DNA of 64,000 nucleotides from Anniella stebbinsi (GCA_029215795.1 JARDYH010000003.1:256998562-257062561), one strand, 5' to 3'; counted from the first letter of the stretch, positions 1 to 11,209 are shown. The notes: a model not told the origin generated them from the sequence alone. Numbers and translations are program-made.

Positions 1-339
1 AACAGTGGGCGGTGATGGATAACTCTGATAATATTGTAGTATTGTTGGAATAGAGGCTGCTGAAACCCTAGGTTCAAAACGTTTAGAGATTATGAGCAGC
101 AGAGAAGTGAAATTGCACCTGCTTTCTCCATATCCAAGTGTACTGATCCCAAACCTGGGCACACTGTGCTGCCACCCATTGAAATGGGATTGCTTGGTTT
201 AGTGTCCAACATGATGGTCCACCTGATCTTAACACATATATCCCCCTTTTAAACAATCTGTGCCCCTAAAACCTGTACAAACGTTGAGGTATGAGTGCAG
301 ATAGCTTGAGTGTATATAGAACAGGGTTATTAAACCAAG

Positions 340-465
340 GGCTGAATTTGGCACACCTGGAGTCCTGCTCTGGCTCTATGGGATTCCCCTGGCCCCAACA
401 CTTTTCTGCAACCACCACCTTTGTGCAGTTTTTCCCCTCATTATAAAAGGTTGAAATGAGGAAAA
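340..465. repeat. Degenerate interspersed repeat, shared with 49.0 kb
   Basis: A stretch beginning gctgaatttggcacacctgg and ending in ggttgaaatgaggaaaag resembles the block at 49045-49160 (ccccaaca/ccccaccc, ttctgcagttttt, ctcattctgaatggttgaaat). The similarity was judged by eye and no termini are seen, so it is only called an old dispersed repeat fragment. It carries no coding signal. Confidence 0.35.
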
Positions 466-543
466 GAACATAATTTTATTTCCTTTTGAAGAAGATCACC
501 ATCAACATAATGTATCAGAATTTTATGGGAGATTTGCTGCTGG

Positions 544-692
544 CTTTAAAGCAAGGGTGTGGAAGGTGTTGCTCTCCAGATGTTGTTTGTCCACACCTTC
601 CGTCAGCCCTAGCCAGCAGAGCCAATGGTGTGGATTATGGGCATTGCAGTCAATATCTAGAGGGGCACATGATCCCCACCCCTGCTTTAAAG
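544..692. mobile_element. hAT-type MITE with perfect 8-bp target duplication
   Basis: A short non-autonomous DNA element. The terminal inverted repeats read caagggtgtgga (from 552) and, on the other strand, caggggtgggga (ending 684), matching the CAGGGGTG style of hAT termini. They are flanked by the identical 8-mer ctttaaag at 544-551 and 685-692, the duplication length expected for hAT transposases. The 133-bp interior is a loose palindrome (tctccagatgttg, cagccctagccagcagagcc) with no transposase. Related copies lie at 36958-37060 and 42804-42924. Small ORFs crossing it are incidental. Confidence 0.8.
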
Positions 693-1916
693 GAATGGTG
701 GATTACACCCATAGTAGAAATGACAACGAGGTTAACTTTTTAGAATAGGCCCAACATTTTATTTGGAATGGAAAAGCAGGGAGTAAAATGATACCAGATA
801 GTGGGTTGTTTGGGGAGTATTCTTACTGGTGCTGGGGTGGATTCCGGCTACCTATCCTAGACAAAATGTATCTCTCTGGTTGCAATGCTTCTAAGGGCAG
901 AATTGGACATGACAGGGACATAAGGAGCTGTCTTGCATGTGTCCACTCCATTCACATATAAAATGGGGAGGGAGGGGCGGGTGCTGCAGTCAATTGCACC
1001 AAATATTTTCCTTCCTTTTTTGGGTTGGATACTGAAGATTAACTAGGAATTGTGAAAAGTACCTGGGGAAATAGATTGAGGGGAGGTACACTTCTCTGGC
1101 ACATTTCTGTTACTGTTAAAATAAGCATGCTTCCAGACTAGGTTTTTATCATGTCATTGGCCTGCCTTATTCATGGAATTTCATGAGGGGTCCAGATATC
1201 ACCTGCCACTTGTAATCGTGTTTTCCCACAGCGTCTTATACCTTTTCCTTTATCTGTCCAGGAGAAAAAGATGCAATAGCTGCCCAGTGGCTTCTGATTA
1301 GTAGTGCTAGGAGTCCTTTGTCTGGAAGAATGCTAAGACCCATGACCATCTACTGTTTTAGTGTGGAGGAAGCATATATATGAAAAGAAGCACATTATCT
1401 GCCACCATTATATCTAGATTTGGTCTTAAACTCTGATAATTAATTCAGCATATATTGTGCTTGGTTTCCCAGCATTAGGTAACCATTTGAATTTTTTTGC
1501 CTGACCTAACAGATCATTATTTTCAGAGGACTATACAGCGATTATATGCCTGAAGCCTGTTCACTGGGTCAACTCATTTGCTATGATCTCACGCTGGCAT
1601 GGCTAATTTTAGAACCATATAGAATATTATAACTACAGAGTAGTTTATACAGATCTGATCGCAACATTTCCTGGTTTACACACACACACACATACACAGG
1701 TAAAAGTAGTAGGCTTCTTCTGATGCTCTTGTTAAAGAGGTTTTGAAGCTGCTGCAATGGTGATACTCTATATTTTATTGATTGGTTTAAGATTGTAGCC
1801 ATGATAAGAAACCTTTTCTAAAAGACAAACATCACAGCAACACAAGACAGCTCAGATAGAGCAGTCAATGAAGATATTAAAACAAAAAAACAAAAAAGTA
1901 CTCAAAGGTCTACTGT
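693..1916. other. Unique-looking non-coding stretch
   Basis: I see no gene or recognisable mobile element here. The only local structure is a short CA repeat at 1679-1698. Stop codons are frequent in all frames and the longest ORF is under 75 codons. Confidence 0.5.
1679..1698. repeat. (CA)n microsatellite, short
   Basis: About ten CA units with one CATA interruption. Confidence 0.85.
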
Positions 1917-1978
1917 TGGAGCCGTGGCCTAATTGTTAGAGGTGCTGTGAGCCAAGAACTCTCGGTTAAAAATCAATA
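1917..1978 (+). mobile_element. Old tRNA-like SINE head (possible)
   Basis: The string gccgtggcctaattgttaga followed by ggttaaaaatc resembles a decayed pol III A box and B box of a tRNA-derived SINE. No body or tail is identifiable, so the call is tentative. Confidence 0.3.
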
Positions 1979-2367
1979 GGACTTATGGGTGCTCAGTTCT
2001 TCTGAAAATTATCCTCTTTAGCCTCTAACATGCATTTCCCCAGGGACCAATTATCTAAAGCAAAGTTGCTCATCATATCCACGGAGACTTCCCCATCCAT
2101 CACAGTACATTTTGTGGCGCTTTCTTCTCCAGCGTGTTTCAAATTGCCTCAGAGTAAAGTGAAAGCTCCACTCATGCTACTTCACAGACGCATGCATTCC
2201 AGGTTCTTTCCCAGCAATCTGTCTTGCTGCCCACTAATGCTTGAGGTGGGGTGTTCCCCTCTTTTCTTTTCAAAAGTGCTATCTGAATGTTCATGAGTTT
2301 ATCTGCTCATTTGTCCATTATTATTATGTTTTTTCAAAGTGCAAAACTGCTTTGGAAGTGAGGGTAG

Positions 2368-2410
2368 GAGAACATAAGGATATAAGAAGAGCCATGCCGG
2401 GTCAGACCAA
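2368..2410 (-). mobile_element. L2/CR1-clade LINE 3' tail fragment
   Basis: The sequence gaacataaggatataagaag followed by agccatgccgggtcagacc is the reverse complement of the LINE tail ggtctgatccagcatggctc...cttatgttc seen complete at 19675-20024 and 62500-62826. Only the tail is kept. Confidence 0.7.
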
Positions 2411-2595
2411 GAACTTACCTTTGTGGAAATCATGTTGATTCTTTTTTTACAGCAGGGCTTACCCTTCTGTATGCTTACTAAAAAAAAATTCCTTAAATAG
2501 TGTTTTTAACCAATTTATCCGGAACATTCAGTTAAGCTAATCATTTTTAAAAATGGCCTTGCATTGACCGTTCTCCAGTCCTCTGGTACAACAGA

Positions 2596-2648
2596 ATGAT
2601 GGACTAGGTTGACCCTTGGTCTGATCCAGCATGGCTCTCCTTATGTTA
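2596..2648 (+). mobile_element. L2/CR1-clade LINE 3' tail fragment
   Basis: This reads gatggactaggttgaccctt, ggtctgatccagcatggctc, then cttatgtt, in the sense orientation of the tail family at 62500-62826. The 2411-2595 interval between the two opposed tails also contains gtcctctggtac, a phrase typical of antisense CR1/L2 bodies, so the whole 2368-2648 block is probably a rearranged LINE remnant. Confidence 0.7.
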
Positions 2649-2899
2649 GATAGCGCCAAGTCCAGGAGAACCCTCAAATGACATAGCTGGCTTTTCAGGA
2701 GGAGTTCAACTTGTCTAAAACTGGTTGCAAACCTCCATCCAGAGCAATAATATATTACAATATTGGTTTGATTAGTAATAATTCTTACCTAGAATTTTTT
2801 AGTTTCATTAATATTACACCCTGGGTTGTATATCCCTTTTTCTTTCTTGTTAGCAACTGTTATTCTGTAGCACAGTGGTGTTCCAAACTGAACTGAGCT

Positions 2900-3560
2900 A
2901 AATGTTCAAGGCCCAGTGATTTATTCCATGTTTGGCATAATTAGGAAAGAGCGGACTGCTTGAAATAGAGGACTGTCCTCTGTAGAGTAGGACACATAAT
3001 CACTGTGATGCTGCATCTAACAGACATTTACCTACTGCAGGGAACCCTCCTCCCTAATCCTAACTGTCTAGCTGCAGAGTCATTTCTTTCTATGGGGGAA
3101 ATATCCTTCACTTTCAATGTAAAGTGACATGCTCCAGGAAAAGATGAATGGTGTAATTTTTGTTAGATGTGTAGATTATCTCTTATACAGGCAAAACAAT
3201 GGTTGTTCTTAGCTACAACCATTGGGGAATATGGGCAATTGAACAACTGAAGCAAGTGAACTCTGTTTTAAGTTAATAATAAAAGCACTCAGATCCTTAA
3301 TATATTTGTATATTAAAGAATATAATTAAAGAATATAATATATTTATATATTAATATAATTCCAGATAATTGTTCTGATCCAACTAAAATTTGTCACACT
3401 TATGCCCAGTTGGTTGCTACTAACTTAAGCCCCTTGGACTTCAATGGGACATACGTAAGTATGACTGACTTTAGTTGAATAGGGCCAACATTTCTATCCG
3501 TATAAACATACTTTAAAAAAAAAACACGTACAAAGCCTTTTGCTCAATGTCTACTCCCCC
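2900..3560. other. AT-rich non-coding stretch with small repeat scraps
   Basis: Around 2950-2995 is a short match (agaggactgtcctctgtaga, gtaggacac) to the terminal part of the element at 29440-29787. An AT-rich imperfect tandem of tataattaaagaatataat lies near 3315-3350. Positions 3425-3482 carry the widespread amniote repeat scrap with ttcaatgggac and taagtatgactgactttag. Nothing coding is visible. Confidence 0.45.
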
Positions 3561-4084
3561 CTGCCCATGATTCCCTTTGTCAACATTAAATCTGTCCCCC
3601 CTCAACCATAAAATTTCAAAGGGTGACCCTTGTTCTTTGAATTATAACAGTAAAATAAATAGGACCATCTGGTACATCTTTCCCACACCACCAATTATTT
3701 TGTATTCCTGTCAGTAACCAGACAAACCTATGCTATTACTGAAGTAAGAAAGACAGCTTTCGTTTCTCTTTTTCTTGTTTGTTGTGTGTAAGAGTAGAAA
3801 AACTGCCATTTTCTATCTGATGCTTCCATTCTCCCTGTACAATTGCTAACCCAATCCCCTATTACTTAACACAAATAACTTGTGCTGTGAAATCATCTAC
3901 ATGGGTACTCAGAGAAGCAAGTCCCACCAGGTTTATTCCAAGGAAAATCTGCATAGAAGTACAGACTTAAAGTTTCAACATGCTACTGATTGATGGCGAA
4001 CATAGTTCATGTTGTTCCATTTTAGCAGTTTGTATTAAATTGATGCTGGGGCTGTGCGCCTTTCCCTTACTTAAAATATATTTT

Positions 4085-4215
4085 GGGCACAATCCTATGC
4101 ACATTTAGACATGCATATTTTCGTCATTCTGTGCACATTTAACTACGCTGGCTGGGGATCAGTAGGAGTTGTAGGATTTTTCTCTCTCTAAACATGCGTA
4201 GGATTGCACCCTTAG
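4085..4215. mobile_element. Small TIR element fragment (gcacaatcctatgcac family)
   Basis: The stretch begins ggcacaatcctatgcacatt and ends aaacatgcgtaggattgcac, an imperfect inverted repeat about 125 bp apart. A scrap of the same family (caatcctgttcacagttacg, gggagtaagccccattgaa) is at 26643-26705. This is typical of an old MITE, but the superfamily is not determinable from this copy. Confidence 0.5.
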
Positions 4216-4632
4216 ATGATTGATTTTATTTTATAACATTTGTACCCCTCCTTTCCACCTGGGTGCTGAAGGTAACTAACAGCAGAATCATAAATTCAAT
4301 AATTTAAAAATCCTTATATCATTATACTTTTAAACAAAACTCACTAAATACTAACATGCACAGAAACAGCAGCAAATAATGACAACAGCATTCTTCAAAA
4401 TATTAAAAGGCCATGCTCAAAATTACATAATCAATGCTTTCCTGAAAAAGGAAGGTTTATGGAAGTTTATGGAAGGTCACCTACCTTCCAACCTATATAT
4501 TGAGGTCTTGGTGCTATGAAAAATTATTTAATTTTAATCAGTGTTTAGTATACACTGATTAAATGTAAATAAATTTTCATATAACTAATACCTCAATATA
4601 AATTCCTTTCTGAGATATTGAAGGCAATGTAA

Positions 4633-4663
4633 ATTATTATTATTATTATTATTATTATTATTT
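4633..4663. repeat. (ATT)n microsatellite
   Basis: About ten ATT units. They sit at the tail of an antisense LINE/SINE-like fragment (4664-4720, tctatacctccccataaccg, gtttacaaaa), a usual position for such A/T-rich tails. Confidence 0.9.
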
Positions 4664-4720
4664 ACATTTCTATACCTCCCCATAACCGAAGATCTCTGGA
4701 TAGTTTACAAAAGATGTATA
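4664..4720 (-). mobile_element. Antisense non-LTR element 3' end (gcggtttacaaaa type)
   Basis: The block catttctatacctccccata...gatctctggatagtttacaa matches the antisense 3' ends at 37670-37740 (ccgaagctctctgggcggtt, tacaaaaatt) and the sense copy at 27250-27320. Only the terminal segment is present. Confidence 0.5.
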
Positions 4721-5695
4721 ACATTGAAAATCTGTCACATTGCTAGAATTAGGCAAGGTCTTCATTAACATTTTCGTTTTCATTTCCTCGGTAGATGGAA
4801 AATTGTCTCAAAAATAAACAGGCATGTTCTAATTCTTAGTCTTGCTAACTGAAATTCCCCCCCCCCCCCAATTAATCAGCTCACTAAAGCTTCATTTTAT
4901 TATTCTACTGATCAAACCATATGATAATACATATCCAGCGATAATACGTATGGCTTTTTAAAAATCCTAAATGTGGCGAGGTATTTTGTACGAGCTCCAC
5001 TTTCCATGTCTGTGTACAAACCACTTTCTCTGCGTCAGCGTTTTAAAAAGAAAACCTGCTTTTCAGTGTGAGAGGAAAAAAGTGCCACCCAAGGCTAAAA
5101 TAAACTGGCATCTAAAGAAACCTATTTGTGATTTCTTTCTATAGGATCCCAGATTTTCCTCCAATGAATTAAGATATAAATAAAGAGAATTACTTTTGAC
5201 AGCTGCAGCTGTATTTTATTCTGTCTGGGACGGATAACAGAATCACTACAGAACAACTGCAGGCCTGTAGAGCCAGATGGGATGTTTCCCCCTCCTTTTT
5301 TGGTTTGATGCACAGGCAGCAATTCTCTTTTCATTGCTCATGTACAAAGGGTTAAATTATTTGGGCCTGAGTCCATCCGTGAAGCCTTGAGAGAGGCTCC
5401 AGGGCCTTGGCTGGAAGAAGCTTGTTTTGTTGGTGGGCCCAAATGGAAGAGGCAGTGTGTATGTGGAGGGGGTGGTAAAATAAGCTCCCCACACGTTTCC
5501 TGAAACCAGATTGTTTAAGCTCCCCTCAGCATGCAGTTGCATGATGCAGAAGTAGCTTTTTGTGTCACTGCCTCAATGTCTGAAAGGGGCCATTCTTCCT
5601 CTTCACCACTGTAACCCAAAGCACTGGTTACTTTCTTCTTTGTTTACTCTAGAGTAAGCATAGGGATCCTGATGTGGAACAATATTCTAGCACAG

Positions 5696-6030
5696 GGGTA
5701 AGGTAGGCTGACCATATGAAAAGGAGGACAGGGCTCATGTAACTTTAACAGTTGTAGAGAAAAGGGAATTTCAGCCAGGGTCATTTGTATGCAATTAGTT
5801 CCTGGTGAAATTCCCTCTTCATCACAACAGTTAAAGTTGCAGGCACTATACTAGAGTGACCATATACAAAAGAAGGCAGGGCCCCTGCAACTTTAACTGT
5901 TGTGATGAAGAGGGAATTTCACCAGGAACTAATTGCATACAAATGACCCTGGCTGAAATTCCCTTTTCTCTACAACTGTTAAAGTTACATGAGCCCTGTC
6001 CTCCTTTTCATATGGTCAACCCAGGTAAGG
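5696..6030. mobile_element. 320-bp four-arm palindromic element, copy 1 (subfamily A)
   Basis: The element body is 5704-6022. It is a nested palindrome: the right 160 bp is the reverse complement of the left 160 bp, and each half is itself a looser palindrome of two 80-bp arms. The termini read taggctgacc on the left and gggttgacc on the other strand at the right. Flanking 8-mers gggtaagg (5696-5703) and aggtaagg (6023-6030) match at seven positions, consistent with a hAT-type duplication. It shares with the 54-kb copy the internal block gcaggcactata that interrupts left-right symmetry, so the two come from one master. It is non-coding; short ORFs beginning MTIYKRRQGP are by-products. Confidence 0.85.
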
Positions 6031-6312
6031 GGTTTCAATCCCAACACCACCATGGTTCAGATCCAGATCAGGGCCTCTGTGTCTGATCGTTTTGGCAATA
6101 TGTATTGCAGGTGTGTGGGCTCTGATCTGGATCAGGGCCACAGTGGGGCCGAAAGTAAAGAGAGAGAGAGACCATGTGCTTTGGCCTGTGACTGCCAAGA
6201 TGAAGGGGGAGAGAAGATATATGAGGTTGTTGCTTAGCAACAGGCATGTGCACCTCATCATTGGTTCAGGATAGCTCAAAAGCTGTAGATTGATTTGAAC
6301 AGCAACAAGCAT

Positions 6313-6910
6313 TAAGACAGCTGTGGTGTAGTGGTTAGAGTTTTGGACTCAGACTGTGGAGATCCAGATTCTAGTCCGCACTCAGTCATGAACCCCACTG
6401 GATGACTTTGGGCCAACCACTGACTCTCAAACTAAGCTACCAGGCAGAGTTGTTGTGAGGATAACATGGAGAGGAAGGAGATAATTAGACAAGTGTCTTA
6501 TCGCATACTCGCTACTGCCCGCTCGTGTTTTTTCACGCATCTGCTTCCCACGTGCCTCCCTCTCCTTCTTGCCCTTTTACCATCACAAAATGGACCTCTT
6601 TTAATCTGACTTTTTGGGGTGGGGGGACTGAATGTGCTGTCATTTCCTGCTGTGTGCAGGAAAAGCAGCACGATAAAAACGGCCCTTGAACGGGCCACAC
6701 GGTCTTTGTTTACTTCCTGTTTCTTCTCTGGGAAAAAAGAGGAAGTATTGTGGGACAGGAGCAGGGGCAGAGAAGCGATGCTAGGGAACCGCGTTTCCCC
6801 CCCCCCCCCCCCAGCCTGATAATGCTTGAAGAGGAGGAGGACCATGTAAGCTGCCTTGGGTTCCTTACAGGAGGGGGGGAAAGGCAGGCTATGAATGTAA
6901 TAATAAAAAT
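6313..6910 (+). mobile_element. tRNA-derived SINE split by a 330-bp repeat
   Basis: The head (6313-6485) has a pol III-like start gtggtgtagtggttagagtt and a B-box-like region (gattctagtcc), followed by cactggatgactttgggcca and gagttgttgtgaggataaca. This matches the SINEs at 22222, 24251 and 57541. The tail resumes at 6818-6910 (gaggaggaggaccatgtaag, ctgccttgggttcc, ggcaggctatgaatgtaata). Between them lies a separate dispersed repeat (6486-6817). The hexamer gataat borders both junctions (6480-6485, 6818-6823), as expected for a target duplication. Confidence 0.75.
6486..6817. repeat. Dispersed 330-bp repeat inserted in a SINE, copy 1
   Basis: It aligns by eye with 28850-29185. Shared landmarks in order are acaagtg(t)cttat, tcacaaaatggacc/tagatcc, ctgtgtgcaggaaaagcag, gggccac, gtttacttcct, aaaaaagaggaagtat and gggacag. 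It ends in a run of 16 C (6797-6812). No TIR or reading frame is recognised, so its class is unknown. The 155-aa ORF on the minus strand (6498-6965) is an incidental opening in this repeat, with a poly-glycine stretch from the C run. Confidence 0.65.
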
Positions 6911-6919
6911 AATAATGAA

Positions 6920-8160
6920 CATTCACAATATGGGACATAACCAAGTGCATTAGGCCTAAACACATGTGATTTTACATGTGTACTCTATCATTCAAATGTG
7001 CTATTTCTGTGAAGATGTGCAGGGACGCTATGTGCAGATCCTCCAAACTAACTTAGTAAGTGGGATGACACCACTGATAAGGTTCCGCTAATAAGTGGCC
7101 ATGTTAGGCTGTTGCAACCTCATGTCAGCATAATGCTTCACCTCCTCCACATGCTAGCAAAAGACATTTCACACAATGAGAACAGGACGAAGAGAGGTAC
7201 ACATGGATGGGTGGAAGAGAAAGGGAGGCACAATGAGATACCCCCCTCCCTTTCCCCTCCATCCCCACTTCACTTTGCCTAAAATGTCAGTTGCGCTGTA
7301 TTGTAATAAAGAATAATAAACACATTGAGGACGGGGATTGGGGAATTCCCCTGACAGCTGGGGTGGCCAGGTAGAAGCAATGTCCATGTGGCCTAAATGT
7401 CATAATTCACCAATCGCTATGGGGTGCATTGAGAAACTATAGGATAGTTTCTCATGCTCAGTATGGGACAGGACTCTTGTGTCTTTCAAAGTTGCATAGT
7501 GTTGAAGAATTTTGGCAGGTGCAACTTCTGTCATTGTGTTAAAGTAACTGGAGAAGGGTGTTCTCCAGTGATGTTAGAAAAATTGATGGAGGTGTGACTG
7601 TCACAATACTTTGTGTAGAGGCAATTCACTTTTTCCACAGAAGGTCAAGTAAGAGACACCATGAACCGACTCTAATACCTATGAATATAAGCCAGGACTA
7701 ACACAACCTAATGAAATTTCTTAATTTCATGTTACTCCATTCTCCTGATCATGAGGGATCCTTCTTAAAAACGCACCGGAGAAGAAGTGTCACCACTTTT
7801 GAGTCTCTTCGGGATTTTCCAGATTGACACAGGGAAATAAGAATTAACTTGTACACATATGCATCCTTACAAATTGGCCTTGAAGTTGTATTCATGATTT
7901 CCCAAAGTTTTGCATATTGTTTTGTTCATTTGGGTAAATTAAACTGCACTGCAGATGAATATTGGCACAGAGGAAAAGACTTTGCAAATAATAGTAGTGG
8001 TGGTAGTAGTAGTTGTAGTAATAATCAATCCTTGTAAAAATACGCATATACAAACCTAAAACAGCCAGTGTCTGTTGCCAATAGAAGCTAATATTTTTAA
8101 GTATAAATAAAGAAAAAGGATTCCTTTATACTTTTTGTTTTCACAGAAATGAAAACAGAA
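6920..8160. other. Non-coding stretch without recognised elements
   Basis: I see no gene and no clear repeat apart from a short (TAG)n-like patch near 7992-8020. Frames are closed at short intervals. Confidence 0.45.
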
Positions 8161-8162
8161 GC

Positions 8163-8215
8163 AGACTTATCTTGGTTCATCTAGCCCAGTATTGTCTACT
8201 CTGAGTGGTTGTGTA
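8163..8215 (-). mobile_element. tRNA-SINE body fragment
   Basis: The phrase ggttcatctagcccagtatt followed by gtctactctgagtgg is the antisense tail of the SINE family seen at 35390-35578 and 63810-63985 (ccatctagctctgtattg...). No head is found. Confidence 0.45.
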
Positions 8216-8689
8216 GCATCTCCGTTAGGATTTGACCTGGCTTTTGTCCTTGAGAAGCCAGTGTTTCTTTATTTGTAATGAGCTGTTGTTGGCAGTCTCC
8301 CACTGCCAGCTGCATCTCTATGCTTGATTAAGAGAGCTCAGAACTTAGTTGTGTAATAATTCTGAGAGCCAAGTGAAAACCACTTATTAGCTTCATCGGG
8401 GTCTGTGTACACATCCGCCAGGATGCATTGTGGAGAAAAGGCGACAAATTTAAATGCACCATGGAAATCTGTATGATACAGGTTCTAAATGGGAAAGAAT
8501 GAGTGGAGATCCACAACAGTTAACGAAAAGACTGAGTGCACACAGTGAGCCCCTAGCCATGCCTTTTTCAACCTGGTGCCCTCCAGATGTTTTGGACTCC
8601 CACTCAGAGGAAGAATATGCGGTTATTTCAGTTACACACATTTTGGCTTAGTTACAATTGGGGCTAGGAGAATAATCCAAAGACATCCT

Positions 8690-8780
8690 GGATAAGGTGA
8701 GTTTTTACCGAGGCATTTTGGGAGTCAGTTCCAGGCATAAGGAGCAGCAAGGAACCCTTGCAGCCTTTTGTCTGCATTCA
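8690..8780. mobile_element. Degenerate non-LTR body fragment
   Basis: The text gggagtcagttccaggcata followed by aaggagcagcaaggaaccct parallels the gagttccagag...gccaccgagaaggccct block at 59245-59300 and the block at 60905-60960. The match is weak and no termini are visible. Confidence 0.35.
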
Positions 8781-9005
8781 TTACCTGAGGTAGACAAATT
8801 GTCTGGCTTTGTAAATAAATGCACAAGTTAAAAAAGCCTAGTTTTTCTGCAAGAGACCTGGATAGTTGGACAAGAAATGTGCAGGCTTCCTATGAACCTG
8901 TCCCTGCACCAGTGTGGCCAAGTGGAACGTTTTATTGTAGGTAAAGTTAAAAGAGGCAATCAGAGGAAAGGTCTGTGCCAAAGCTTTTTCCATTCAGAAA
9001 ACATT

Positions 9006-9052
9006 AAATGCCATATGGACCAAAACATGACGGTTTGGTCCATATGGCATTT
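9006..9052. repeat. Perfect 19-bp inverted repeat
   Basis: aaatgccatatggaccaaa at 9006-9024 is exactly reverse-complemented at 9034-9052, with a 9-base loop. Each arm contains CCATATGG, itself a palindrome and close to a CArG box (CCW6GG). It may be a remnant of a small foldback element. Regulatory meaning is not established. Confidence 0.85.
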
Positions 9053-9059
9053 TTAACTG

Positions 9060-10620
9060 GAAGCAAGGGGAAGGGCCTGCTCCACAAGGAAGAGGTGTAG
9101 ATAAGAGAAACCGCTAGGTGTAAGCATAAGCCAAGTGTAAAACTCTTTCTAAAATGTTGACTTTTAGTACTTGTAGTAAAATTACTATATTTGTGGGGTA
9201 AGCTCATTAGCCAAACCAAAAGTGTGAGTCCCTGCTAAGTAAACTGAGTGTAACAAAGATACTGATGGGCACACTGATAGCCTGGGCAAACTCTGTTCGC
9301 TTGACTACATGACTGTGTGCTAATTCAGTCCAGCTTAAAAAGTTGAAGCCTGATTTGAAACAAGCCCCATAAAGTGTTGTGCAAGAAAAGAAAAGCCCCT
9401 CTAATCTTCACTTAAGATCAAGATGTGTACAAATAAGAGGATGTGATCATTGCTGCTGCCACCTCAATATATATCTCAAATTGAAACCGAATGGGAAATT
9501 CCACACGCTCAGCACACACTGCCAAAAGAGAACTTCAGGATGGGCTCAGACAGCTCCCAGAACTACCAGTGAACCTTCACTCCAAATCCGACTGTAGGAG
9601 CGTGAACCCACAAAGTGACATAATCTTCTTACATGTGTCCTTTGTCATGCACTCAGCATGTCACACTTCTTCCTTCTGCCTTAGCCCCTCTCTGTTGAAG
9701 AGACAAATTGTTAACATGGAAAGAAACTGCAGCTGAACTGCAGCCAGTGGAACCCTCTTCATACTGGAGTCCGCTTTTGATAGGGGAAGATTACCATCAG
9801 CTCACCATGTGTGCTTGGGAGGGATGAATAGAAAAGGCTTGGGGTGATTCAAGGGGCAGCGCAAGGAGCAGCTTAACATGTTACACTATTAGGAAATGAT
9901 TCTTGGCAACCAAGACTGTCAGACAGAAACAGCCTCCCTAGGGAAGCAATGGAAACTCTGTCTTCGAAGTCATTTAAAGAATTAGAATGCACAGAGGCCT
10001 GAGGAATTTGCAATAGACAGGCTGTCATGGAGTGTGTATATGTGAGGGGAATAGGAGGGCAACAAGATTCATATCCAGAAATTCTTTCCCTGCTTTACAT
10101 GGAAACTTTTGTGAATTGATGTACCACCACCTCATTTTATTCTCAGGTGATAGATATAAATAAACACTGTTTCATTGAGCCTCCAGCCCTTATTAAACCA
10201 CTGTATCCATTGCTTTTCATCTATTGCTCCACTCTCTTTTACTTGTGCGTCTTGACATTTTATGTTCTGTTTAGAAAAGCAGCAGCCTGTTCTTAAACCA
10301 CCGGATGAACTTAAGACGCCTATTTGATATCCTCTAAACAACTCTTAATTGTAAACAAAGACATGAGTGCCTTAGGCACTTATGCGCTAAACAGGAAGTG
10401 CGTGCACATTTCTTTTTGTAGGGCCCGCACAACCTTTGCTTGTAGGCTGCCCAGCTCACTCAGGTCCTGCAATTCTCACTGCTTTTGGTTCCTTGTTTCT
10501 TTCTTCCCTTTTAATCTGCCCTTGCCTCTGTCTGAGCCAGTCGCTGCCCCTTCTCCATGACCAATAACTAGCGGTCTTCAGAAAAAAAGGGGGAAACCCA
10601 GTTCCTCCCCCCCTGTTTTT
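9060..10620. other. Non-coding stretch without recognised elements
   Basis: I see no gene and no clear repeat. Several short pyrimidine-rich tracts occur near 10490-10620, ending in a run of 14 C at 10633-10646. Confidence 0.45.
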
Positions 10621-10689
10621 TTTTCTGGTGTGCCCCCCCCCCCCCCAAGACCTTCACATCTCTACACCAGAGGCCAACATTGTCATCTT

Positions 10690-10900
10690 TTCAGTGCCAG
10701 GTTAAGACTTCTCTTGGACATTTGGCAGTTTTTTTTATCAGGCCCTGGGCTGTCTCTGGCTGATTGATTTAAATTGTTTCAGATATATGTTGGTGGTGGT
10801 GGTGTGTGTGCTATCTGTTTTTATGTCCTTATGTGAATGGTTTTTTAAAACTTTAAATAGTGTATTTTAATAGTTTTTAATTTTTATGAACCGAACACAC
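10690..10900 (+). mobile_element. Degenerate LINE 3' end
   Basis: This block (ccaggttaagacttctcttg, a T-rich stretch, then tggtggtggtgtgtgtgcta and ttaatagtttttaattttta) resembles the non-coding tail of L2/CR1-clade LINEs as at 45800-45990 and 59440-59560. The resemblance is compositional plus a few shared words, so confidence is limited. Confidence 0.35.
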
Positions 10901-10931
10901 AGCTTTAACTATTGGGCCATGTAGAAATATA

Positions 10932-11198
10932 GGGCCTGTTCAGACAACACGCTAAACCATGGTTAGGTTGCTAACCCTTTTGCAGCAAATGGTTAGGCTC
11001 CTGCAGCTGTAACTGATGTGATGAAGAGGGAATTTCACCAGGTGCTGCATGCATACAAATGATAACTGCTAAAATTCTCCTTTCCATACAACTGTTAAAG
11101 ATACAGGAGCCCCCTCCTCCTTTTCATATGGTCATCCTACACTTGTTTAGCTCAAAATGCTAAACTGCAGTGGCTTAGTGTGTTGTCTGAACAGGGTC
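10932..11198. mobile_element. Palindromic MITE (gggcctgttcagac family A) interrupted by another element
   Basis: The left end is gggcctgttcagacaacacg...aaccatggttagg; the right end is tggcttagtgtgttgtctga acaggg. They are mutual inverted repeats. Related copies are at 13231, 59711 and 61079. The central part is replaced by a 143-bp half-copy of the 320-bp family (10997-11139). Short 3-bp target duplications at sister copies suggest a PIF/Harbinger-like mechanism, which is inference. Confidence 0.7.
10997..11139. mobile_element. Half-size (monomer) copy of the 320-bp palindromic family
   Basis: It begins abruptly at gctcctgcagctgtaactg and runs through gatgaagagggaatttcacc and ctgcatgcatacaaatga to a normal terminus gtcatccta. 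Only one of the two 165-bp halves is present, lacking its first 20 bases or so. It sits inside the 10932-11198 element, whose own middle is missing, so the event combined insertion with deletion. Confidence 0.75.
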
Positions 11199-11209
11199 AT
11201 TATAAATGA

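Noticed and set aside
6498..6965. 155-codon minus-strand ORF
   Set aside because: It spans a dispersed repeat, a C run and a SINE tail, so it cannot be one gene.
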